Assembly (NCBI GenBank): GCA_903813345.2
Contig: CAIIXF020000002.1
Coordinates: forward strand, 4,566,001 to 4,630,000
Source of the DNA: Owenia fusiformis
Lineage: Eukaryota; Annelida; Polychaeta; Sabellida; Oweniidae
Reading direction: 5' to 3'
DNA length: 64,000 nucleotides
Under the pieces are notes generated by a model, which saw only the letters and a list, made by a program, of their open reading frames with translations, did no database searches and was not told where the DNA came from. Below, piece after piece: positions 55,852 through 64,000 of this stretch; positions within the stretch are counted from its first letter, which is position 1; every line of letters starts with the position of its first letter. Made by a program: the position numbers and the translations under genes.

Positions 55852-58527
55852 ATGTCGACAAGTGGTGGAAAAAGTAGGGAAATTTACTTTCAAATGAAAG
55901 CGAAGACCGTAGCAACGATTGTTCTATCTCTTCCGGTTTTTGGATTTATCACTTGTGTTTGGATGTCGATAAAGTACAACTTCGAGGCATCTACAGCTAC
56001 ACATTGTGGGGTAAGATTCATAATTATTTTGCAGAAGAAATACATCATTTTCATCTGTGTCAAATCATGCATCTCAACTTACTTCGCACATCGATAACTT
56101 ACCCTCCTTTGCTGAACTCTGTGTACTCTCCAGACACGAGCATCTTCCACAGATTTTGACATACTTACTTATGTGTCATTCTTAAGATCAATTAAATATA
56201 ATGCCCTACAGTACATTTTTTATATTTTTGTAGGTACCAAACTTTTTACCATCAACCAGTTCTGCAATAGGAGGATTCACACCACAGCGTTATATCTGGC
56301 GAATATGTATAGGTCTACATTGTGCACCCAGGTTCATGGTCGCTGTTATATATTACAATTTCCACATGGCACAGTCAGGGAATAAGGGTGGCACATATGG
56401 CATTGCTGTTCTCGTTAATTGTGCCCTGAATGTCCTGGAGAATATCTGCCTCATATGTCTATCAATGGTATCATCTACAGAGAATTATTGTAAGTTGACT
56501 TAATTACAGAATTTTTGTAAGTTAACTTATTAATGTTAATTAATGTCAGTTGATGCAATTACAGAAAATAATTGTTCACTTAACTCTTAGTTGACATACT
56601 ATACTTAGAGTCCATTTCACTGCTTCAGTTCGTCAGTAGAACGGCAAAAATAAGAAATTGGGAGACCATTGTGCAATAATATATGGAAAAGTATATTCAT
56701 AATGTACATGAATGACATTTGTATATTTCAGATTTTTTAGTTTTTTGTGCAATAAGCCTGTGCCGTCTTGTAATTTGAAGAATTTCAGCCATGTTAATCT
56801 TATTGAAAATAACATGGCAGAGAAACATCCAAATATAAGAGGCCACACACTTTATAAGCCAAACTCGAAGCAATCCAAGATATACAAATGTCATTCATGT
56901 ACATTATAAATATACTTTTCCATATATTATTGCACAATGGTCTCCCAATTTCTTATTTTTGCCGTTCTACTGACGAACTGAAGCAGTGAAATGGACTCTA
57001 ATTGATAAAGTTTGTTAGTCATTACATGACATAATAAAAGTTTAATTTTTTTTATTGGATGTTTATAAACTGTAGGTATATTTCAGCCTTCCATGAAAAA
57101 AGCTTCATCGGGTTTCTTATATGCTCAATGGTGTATATGCTGCTGACTCTATATATCTACAAATGGGGAAGGCAGGGTCGCTCTATGACATCACAGGTAG
57201 GTCATATATATAGTTGTGTACATAAGTTTAGGAGTATTGAAAATTCTTTTTTTTCAAAAAATGTCCAAAACAGCTTTTTTATTCATGAAAAATAAGGTTT
57301 GAATGGTAGAAATTGTTTATTAGAAAATATTTTCAAAATTTGCATGGAGCCTTTAAATGACTTCTAATTGCTCCTTTCTTAATGGCGATCGTGTTAGAAA
57401 TAACTGCCTCTTTAATATTTATTTTTCATTTATAAAGAACAATGCAGATCTTTGAATTTCAACCTTAAATCTGAGAAGAGAGAATTTTGATTCTTAAATG
57501 CTATAACAACTCTGTTTGTTTTGCAAATTTTCAATAATATTCAATAGCCTAATAATGATTCAATAACTCTTTCTATTTTTACTTTTGTTTTCAGGAAAAG
57601 AGATCATTCCGAACTAAACTAGGACTGTTTCTATTCAGCTTACTAAGTCTGCTATTTGCTTGCTACTTTTTCTGGCGACACAACAAATTCTGCGAGTCTG
57701 GAGGTAAGAAAGCATTGAACATAAAGGTCCAGGGCATGTTTCGTGAAAAATATTTTTGAAGCATCAAAATTGAGTAGAAAATTACCCCTTGTTATTTACC
57801 CATCAGAGTACGAGTACAAACCATATGCTTGTCAAAAAGCATGTCAAGCCTGTAGCCAAGGGGGTCGTCACTCGAAAAATTCCAATGGCATCCAACTGCT
57901 CAAAATGGTGAAAACTGTATGATTTTGAAATAAGTTTTGGCCAGGGGGAGGGGTTTGACAGCACCCCAAGCCCCTCCCCCCTGGCTATGAGCCTGCATGT
58001 CCTGGACTCCTTGCTGAGTTAATTGAAGATGTTAGAAAATCCTTTCCACTCATAAACCATTGTCATTTAAGAGAAGTTAGACCTGTGAAATAACCAGGCA
58101 GAACAAAAATTTTGTCACTGAAAATTTGAGCATTTCTTCCAGTCTGGACCAGTTTTGTTTCATGTCTACAGGTCTAGGTTTACGAGTTTAAACAAAATGA
58201 AATTTTCTTGAGAAAGTCTAACATTAAGTTGTACAAGTGGCCATTCAAAGAGGCATGGTGTATAGCTGTATAGCCTCTAGTGCGACTCACCCTCAGCTTC
58301 CAACACAAGATTTTAAAGTGTTTTTCTTTTTGAAGGCTCTTCATCTAAAATTATCTTATCCATACACTGTTTCTTTTACTTTTCCAGTCTATACACTATT
58401 TGCAATGTGCGAATATACAATCATTTTGGCCAACATTGCATTCCATGGGACAGGCATCATGGACTTCAAAGGAACTCTATTATATGACAATACTTTAAAT
58501 TCACAAGATTCTGTCAAATTGGACTAA
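55852..58527 (+). CDS. PGAP2: PGAP2, isoform with proximal last exon (257 aa)
   Basis: Golgi/ER membrane protein needed for fatty-acid remodelling (lyso-GPI reacylation) of GPI anchors. Exons: 55,852-56,010; 56,234-56,489; 57,087-57,196; 57,595-57,703; 58,388-58,527; all GT/AG and in phase. Length is close to human PGAP2. A first membrane segment spans about 18-41 (VATIVLSLPVFGFITCVWM). Family-like motifs are GGFTPQRYIWRICIGLH, APRFMVAVIYY, NVLENICLICLSMVSSTENY, FRHN-like FWRHNKFCESG and, in the last exon, VYTLFAMCEYTIILANIAFH. The start ATG follows GGCCAAG (A at -3). An AATAAA at 58,545 ends this form. The last exon has a homologous alternative at 59,587. Confidence 0.94.
56605..57001. mobile_element. 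397-bp palindromic MITE in PGAP2 intron 2
   Basis: TTAGAGTCCATTTCACTGC and its inverse bound arms of about 125 bp (through CGTCAGTAGAACGGC, AAATTGGGAGACCATTGTGC and TGAATGACATTTGTATAT). The middle holds AACATGGCAGAGAAACATCC, shared with 17,940 and 55,490. No ORF of significance. Confidence 0.88.
57845..57995. mobile_element. 151-bp MITE with CATGT duplication, PGAP2 intron 4
   Basis: A relative of the element at 17,091: ends CAAGCCTGTAGCC and GGCTATGAGCCTG, internal CTCAAAATGGTGAAAACTG and TTTTGGCCAGGGGGAGGGG. Flanks are CATGT on both sides (57,840-57,844 and 57,996-58,000). Confidence 0.85.
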
Positions 58528-58544
58528 GAAATAGGATATGTGAC

Positions 58545-58550
58545 AATAAA
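58545..58550 (+). terminator. AATAAA poly(A) signal after PGAP2 exon 5a
   Basis: AATAAA lies 18 bp after the exon 5a stop codon. Its use would commit transcripts to the proximal isoform. Confidence 0.55.
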
Positions 58551-59586
58551 TAATTTTTAGAAGTACAGTATTAGGAAATAGCAAGCAGGCAAAAAATGGA
58601 TACACTCTAAACTAATGATATGAGGCATCAAGTTAAAATTAAGATATTAAAGTATCTCACTTTATAAAGTATCTCATTTTAATGTTATTGCCTTTAGTTG
58701 CCTGATACCTTGCCAAATTACATTAAATTGATCATGAACAGCTATTGCTATGAAGTGCTATAATTGTATAAGTCTATAGTCTATATATACGGGCCACTTA
58801 ACAGCCAGTACCAGGGAAGGCATCCACGCAAACTATATATCAAATTAAAGCTTATTTAATTCTGGATAAATGTTGAAAGTTTTAAATTTCTACTCGTAAT
58901 GTTGTCAATAATCTGGCACGATGATTAAGAGTCTGTATGCCCACCTTGGGCAGCTTTGGAAGCAGAAAGTCGGCTTGGGAATGATAACAGCAGATTTTGG
59001 AATATGTCAGTTTATTGTCCCCATTGACAAAATATTTTGAACTATGAGGCTTGTATTGGTTGTGGATGGTGGATGGGGTCACAGCGCAAATTGACACCCA
59101 GTGTATTGTATAGTATGTCCCATTTTCCTCCAAGTAATTTAATTTTATGAAGTCAGAATTTCTTTATTTATAAAATGTACATAATTTAATTGTCATTGAT
59201 TATGTAATACAAATTTTTGTGGATCATTTGTAATTGAACTGGCAGTCTAAATTCAGAGTCATTTAGACATTTATAAAGCATGACTCATACTTCTCCAAAC
59301 TAAAATGCAATGTCTAAATTGAACACTTACATTGTACTAAATGTTTTTAACAATGCACTGCAGTCCATACAAGAAGTACGATATGCAAAATATACCTTAC
59401 GATTGTATACTTTATGGTATTTGTACCATTAATTGAGCAAAAAATGAGCCTTTGACACTGACTGTAAAATAAATCTTTTATAATAATTTAATAAACTACT
59501 TGTACATGTATATAAATCTTTAATAAATAAACTTTTTATAATAATTTCATGTGTTATGTTCAAAGTCGTATTTTGTATATTTCCAG

Positions 59587-59738
59587 CATATTCTGGATTT
59601 GCCTTCTTTGAATATTGTATCATCATGTGTAACATTGGATATCATGGATCTGGCCTGGTTATTGACTTTAGAGACGTCACAATCTACGCTGTTGACGCAC
59701 CAAGGACATCTAGGGATTATAACTATGAACCTGCTTGA
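59587..59738 (+). CDS. PGAP2: PGAP2 alternative last exon (261-aa isoform)
   Basis: A CCAG acceptor with the same phase as exon 5a opens a 50-codon exon ending in TGA. It reads AYSGFAFFEYCIIMCNIGYH, then GSGLVIDFRDVTIYA and a polar tail ending NYEPA. Position by position it parallels exon 5a (FAMCEYTIILANIAFHGTG against FAFFEYCIIMCNIGYHGSG). It would replace the last membrane segment and tail, giving a 261-residue protein. Spliced from the exon 4 donor at 57,703 it would need skipping of 5a and its poly(A) signal. No sign of decay is visible. Confidence 0.85.
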
Positions 59739-59794
59739 CAAAAGGACTTTACAGTTTAATGCAATTGAGTTGTGAATGAATGGAGTGCAATATG

Positions 59795-60150
59795 GAACCG
59801 GATTAATGTGTGGTTCAGAACTCAGAAGTGAAGGCAACCTATCTGAATATGTGCAATGCAATATGGGATAAATGTGTGGTTCAGCAGTGGAGATATCTTA
59901 TACGCAATGATGTGTGGTTCAGAAGTGAAAGGATCTGATCTGAATTCTGTATATGCAATTCAATATGGGATAAATGTGTGGTTCAGAACTGAAGGCATCT
60001 AATATGGGACCAGATAAATGTGTGGTTCAAAACTTAGGCATCTGATCTGAATATGTGCAATGCAATATGGGATAAATGTGTGGTTCAGAAGTGACAGCAT
60101 CTGATATGAATATGTGCAATTTGCAATACAGGATCAGGTAGATGTGTGCT
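59795..60150 (+). repeat. Degenerate tandem repeat in the PGAP2 distal 3' UTR
   Basis: Six irregular units contain GATAAATGTGTGGTTCAGAA, GGCATCTGATCTGAATATG and TGCAATGCAATATGG. The array starts about 60 bp after the exon 5b stop. Confidence 0.8.
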
Positions 60151-60762
60151 GCAGCTGTGATATGAATGCATCTGATCTGAAATTTATGAAACCATTTTGA
60201 TGTACATGTAGTTGACCATTCGAGTTTGGAAGTTCTGATTCTTAGCATAGGCCAGGTGAGGGTTATGAAATGGAAGGTTGCGGATATGAGTCTTATCTAA
60301 TATCCAGGAAGGATAAGAGTTATAAACTGCAAGCAACTGCAAGGGTTTATCCAGAGTGATATATCTATTCCATACTTGAATATGTTTGAGGTATATAAAG
60401 CAGGTTTCAACAATTTGATATCAATAGGATATCAAGTGAAAAGTGAATGGTGGAAAATATTTTTGCTAAATTTTTACACAACAATTACACTTCCAACCAT
60501 GAGATAAAACAATTGCTTTATGCTGAGTTGGCAGATACATTTTTGGGGGATCAGGATAATTTCAATATCCTGAACCTCATAAGGGATAATCTCTATATCC
60601 ATTCCTGAATCTTTATTTATTATCTCAAATATCTATCATATTCTACATATCTTCAAAGAACAAAACAAAATATGATTTGAATCCATCTCGATGTAATTAA
60701 ATACAATACATTTTATAGACAACATTTTACAGTATGTACAAATATTTCGCAATGTGAAAGTA

Positions 60763-60768
60763 AATAAA
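60763..60768 (+). terminator. AATAAA candidate for the distal PGAP2 transcript
   Basis: AATAAA about 1 kb after the exon 5b stop. It is one of several AATAAA words in AT-rich sequence, so the choice is uncertain. Confidence 0.3.
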
Positions 60769-60799
60769 CAACTTTATTTTTATATTGCTCATATTCCTG

Positions 60800-61690
60800 T
60801 TAAATTATGACTTGGTCGACTACACCATGTATGTACATGCAATTCATTTTACTGTTTTAATTCATAATGATCATACGCCTATATTGTATGTATGATGAGA
60901 GTTGACTATCAGCACAATAATAATATAATATTTCTGTGACATTTTTTGTAATTGGTAAAATAATTCAATGAGAAGGCATTAACATGCAAAATGTCACCAC
61001 TTGCCACTTGTTACAGACACCAAACACCAACTGCCGAAAACCAGCCACAAAAAAGTTCTGAGACTAACAATTTTTATGTCCCCAATTACTAAAAAATCAA
61101 TTCAACTGCGCCAGCTTAATGAAGTATGCTTTGTCATCAAATGAAAAATAGCTGATAATGCCCAATGAAGGCATTGAATCCCACAGTACATTTTCTATTT
61201 TATAGTAAAGAATGGGCTAAAACTTAAAACGTATTATGGAAATTCCCAGTAGGCACAATGATTTTTCTATGAGATCTTTAGTAATTGGTTCATGCACTCA
61301 TGAATGAAATGAAGAATTAAATCAACCATGACTGTTAAGTGGAGCTACGATTTATCCTCAATAAGCCATTGAACCATATGGTATGCTTTGCTCCATTGTC
61401 TTTGGATATCAAATGACTGTTATTATTACGAATTGGTCAACATTGACCTATCTCTAACAAGGCTATACAAACAAGATGTCCTCCCATCATGCCATTCTAG
61501 GTCAAGATATATTCTTGGTCCTGTGATTTTACACATCTTTTTGTTTATGAATGATCTGAATGATAAATTATATAATAAAGCAACTGAAAACATATCTACT
61601 GGTCTATGTTATTAATTTGAACATTTTACCTTGATCTCTTGATCAAACCCATACCCCTCCACCATTCTCTCTGGGAATTGATAGGCCGAG
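60800..61690. other. Intergenic spacer
   Basis: AT-rich, no exon or strong structure recognised. A 75-codon ORF at 61,388 lacks recognisable features. Confidence 0.4.
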
Positions 61691-61704
61691 AGTATGAATG
61701 GAGG

Positions 61705-61935
61705 TCACTGGCGGATCTGGGGGGGGCCAGAAAAAAAAATTGGGCTTAAAAAATTTTGGGCCCAAAAAGGGGCCTTTTTGGCCATTACTGGGCCTATTAA
61801 GGCCTTATTTTTTAATTTCAGGCCAAATTTTGAAGAAAATGGGCCTCAAAATTTCAAAATTTGGCCCAACTTTTTGGTTTCTCTGACCTGAAATTTGCCC
61901 CCCCCCCTACTTATTGGTTTCCCGATGGAGGTGGT
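61705..61935. repeat. GGGCC-rich dispersed repeat
   Basis: It opens TGGCGGATCTGGGGGGGGCC and continues with many GGGCCTT/GGGCCCA words and TTGGCC, closing with a run of C. The layout recalls the CAGGCCCGTAGCC MITEs but the sequence is different. Confidence 0.5.
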
Positions 61936-61939
61936 AAAT

Positions 61940-62580
61940 GGAGTTCAGGCATGAATGCATTCAGAGGTGTAGCGATAATCTAAATATATGTGAAAATTTA
62001 AATAGGCGAGGCAAATATTTCACAATCCATAAATCCATTTTTATATGCAAATTAATTTAGAAACCTCTTTTTATGCTAGTCCCATTGTAGGTTTCTAATC
62101 TATAACCTCTAATATCTCTCACAGGTGTAAAATAAAGAGGGGCTCAATTGAACTGTAAATCTGAATTTTCAAATTTCCTTATGTAGGACATGGACTTTTA
62201 ATGTAGGAAATGGATTCCATTGGGATTTTTTTTATCACAATTGCCATTTTAATCCATTTCTTTGAAACTGAATAAAAAATTCACATGAACTTGGCCAAAT
62301 GTTATAGAAAATGTACTGTTAATGTTTTGACTCCACACTCATTTATTCCATGCATAATCTTTACTTATCCTCCCTAAATCCATTCCACACTCTAAATCTT
62401 CACAAACATTCCATTTATTTAGATACGTAAACACTGCACTGGGCGAACGAGGACTTGTATTTCAATCAAAATTGTACAAACTATAATCTGATAATGCCAC
62501 TTTGCTGGATCTGAACTCTTGTGATAAAATATTTTTGTTAGGATCCAAGCAAGATACTGCAGGGTTGTTTGTTTGATTAG
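61940..62580. other. Spacer 3' of the minus-strand gene
   Basis: Presumably contains its 3' UTR. No features recognised. Confidence 0.35.
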
Positions 62581-63203
62581 TTATAGTTGTTTGCCACTAG
62601 GTTGATCTTCTGGCTTGGCTTCAAATGGATTTGACCAGACCCGCATACCTGAAATGAAATAATAACGTAACATAAAAACTGAATATTAAAATTCAGCATT
62701 CTCTTTAGTTAGTTTTTATAACTAAAATGTACAAAAATTCCTTAAAATGATCTTCAGTTTATATTTACCCCAAAATGCAAAATTGGCACTCTTAAATCAT
62801 GGAGCACATGGTACTGTTTGTATCTACAGGACCATATTTTACCATACTGCATGGTTCTATTACTGAAATGGTACTGTACAGTATTCTTGCACATTGGCTG
62901 GTACATTTACAGTAAAACCTGTCTTAGTGAACACATCTCTCTATTGAACACCTGTCTCTAGTGGACATCCTCGCTCCACGCATACTCAAAAGACTTCAGT
63001 ATAAATTACCCTCTCTGTAGTGAACAACTACCAAAACTGAACATTTTTCTTGGCAAAAAATTTTCAATATACACAGGTTATATATTGTAAGAACAGGTTG
63101 ATATCCTAAAATGCCCTGATGATCAACAATAACTAAATTGGATTACCTCCTGGCTGAATATCTTTTTGGTTGATCCCTCGTCTACTCTCCTCTTGTATGT
63201 TTT
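62581..63203 (-). CDS. Unidentified gene, last two coding exons (partial)
   Basis: Exons 63,147-63,203 and 62,581-62,648 on the minus strand have clean CAG acceptors and a GGAG/GTAATCC donor, and join in phase. The joined peptide contains NIQEESRRGINQKDIQPGG followed by MRVWSNPFEAKPEDQPSGKQ, then Leu and stop. The coding character and phase-matched junction make a real gene likely. Upstream exons must lie beyond 63,210 or outside the window; I found none to 64,000. I do not recognise the protein. Confidence 0.5.
62905..63060. repeat. Partial copy of the CAGTAAAACCTG repeat
   Basis: It begins ACAGTAAAACCTGTCTTAGT and has several GTGAAC/TGAACA words, like 52,072-52,273 and the outer units of the 135-bp array in AATF. 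The other end is not recognisable. It lies in the intron of the unidentified minus-strand gene. Confidence 0.55.
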
Positions 63204-63209
63204 CTGAAA

Positions 63210-64000
63210 GCATATGAGAATTAATGAGTGAAACTAGGCCTAAATGACAAAAAAAAACAATTTTATTTGTTTCACATATCTTTTTCAATATGCAGGCTCA
63301 AAATGGACATGATGTGAATAAAATGGGACCCATTGAAATACACGTGCCAAGGTGTTCAAGACCTCTGTAAATATGGCTGAAAACATTTTATTACAATTAG
63401 GTCACAGTGACATGTGTATATTTATCAAATATTTTTTTACAAGTAAAACCTCATTTCTCAGTTTCTGTGAGTCTGAAAAAACTCACATTTGATCAACAAT
63501 CAATTTAAAGGGATTAGATCGTCTGGATTGTTCTCCCGGACAACCAGTTATGTCCTAATATAACTGCTCATATAGCATCATATATGCCTTAGATATGACC
63601 ATATCATGAGCACAGTTTCACCAATATATTGAGAAAATCAACAGGACAACCAATGAAGAACCAAATGTTTAGAACACAATAAGTCTAAAACAACATACAG
63701 TTTTTTTTAGATGAATTTATATTGTAAAACCCTTTTAAGTTATTGAAATAACATTCCCAAAGGATAAAATTATGACTCTTCAAATTTTACAGCAATATAA
63801 ATAATTGAAAAAAAGTAATATAAGTGCGCTTCTTTTATTTCAAAATGATCAAAGTATATGACTGTTATTGTTGAAATGTATGTTTTCGGAAGATTTTTCA
63901 CCAGATTCGATAAATAACGATGTTTTATTGGGCATCGAACTTCCCGTCGTCAGTCTTAGCAAATACAATCAGTTGCCTGGATATTGAGCCCAGGCAGTCA
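63210..64000. other. AT-rich end of the window
   Basis: No exon recognised. Near 63,895-63,960 lies a GC-richer stretch (GGGCATCGAACTTCCCGTCG) that could belong to another dispersed repeat. Confidence 0.35.

Noticed and set aside
56697-56909. 65-codon ORFs on both strands ending in a similar peptide
   Set aside because: They arise from the palindromic MITE in PGAP2 intron 2.
61694-61891. Two overlapping 62-65-codon ORFs
   Set aside because: They cross the GGGCC-rich dispersed repeat; low-complexity translation.

Overview
The window is nuclear DNA of an animal: AT-rich, with multi-exon genes whose short exons are bounded by GT/AG splice sites, and more than half of the sequence repetitive or transposon-derived. 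The kinds of element (a PHD-endonuclease-RT LINE with a 2A-like motif, an L1/Tx1-type LINE, MITEs, foldback elements, satellites) suit a marine invertebrate, possibly a deuterostome (hemichordate, echinoderm or cephalochordate). I cannot name the species from the sequence.

Layout. 1-3510: an uninterrupted CR1-like LINE ORF on the minus strand carrying a 2A-like motif (GDIHPNPGP). 3.5-10.1 kb: old dispersed repeats, a satellite dense in TGACCT half-sites, and a small dispersed palindrome. 10,166-22,400: what looks like one 12.2-kb transposon. It has CCCAGC(T/A)AACA inverted ends and an AT duplication, and it splits a 33-bp minisatellite. Two unrelated AACGT-rich satellites (190-bp and 119-bp units, both with higher-order structure) sit near its two ends, and later insertions are nested inside it. 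22.4-24.3 kb: the rest of the minisatellite and its parent repeat. 24.9-29.04 kb: an L1/Tx1-type LINE with two reading-frame breaks, ending in poly(A) against a tRNA-like SINE. 29-33.6 kb: more palindromes, a dispersed repeat, and a 624-bp solo-LTR-like element.

The gene-rich half starts at 33.6 kb. Cyclin A lies on the minus strand (33,661-38,783, 8 exons, about 433 aa) with CCAAT and E2F sites upstream. Head-to-head with it, 3.6 kb away, is AATF/Che-1 on the plus strand (42,414-54,374, 13 exons, about 562 aa). PGAP2 follows on the plus strand (55,852-59,738). PGAP2 has two phase-compatible, homologous last exons, predicting two proteins (257 and 261 aa) that differ in the final membrane segment and tail. 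The last two exons of an unidentified minus-strand gene lie at 62,581-63,203.

The three identified genes serve unrelated housekeeping roles: cell-cycle kinase activation, rRNA processing/transcription, and GPI-anchor remodelling. No operon-like logic is implied. The most notable observations are the 12.2-kb satellite-bearing transposon, the 2A-like LINE, the duplicated PGAP2 terminal exon, and a triplicated 3' splice site in AATF that could add 52 in-frame residues.
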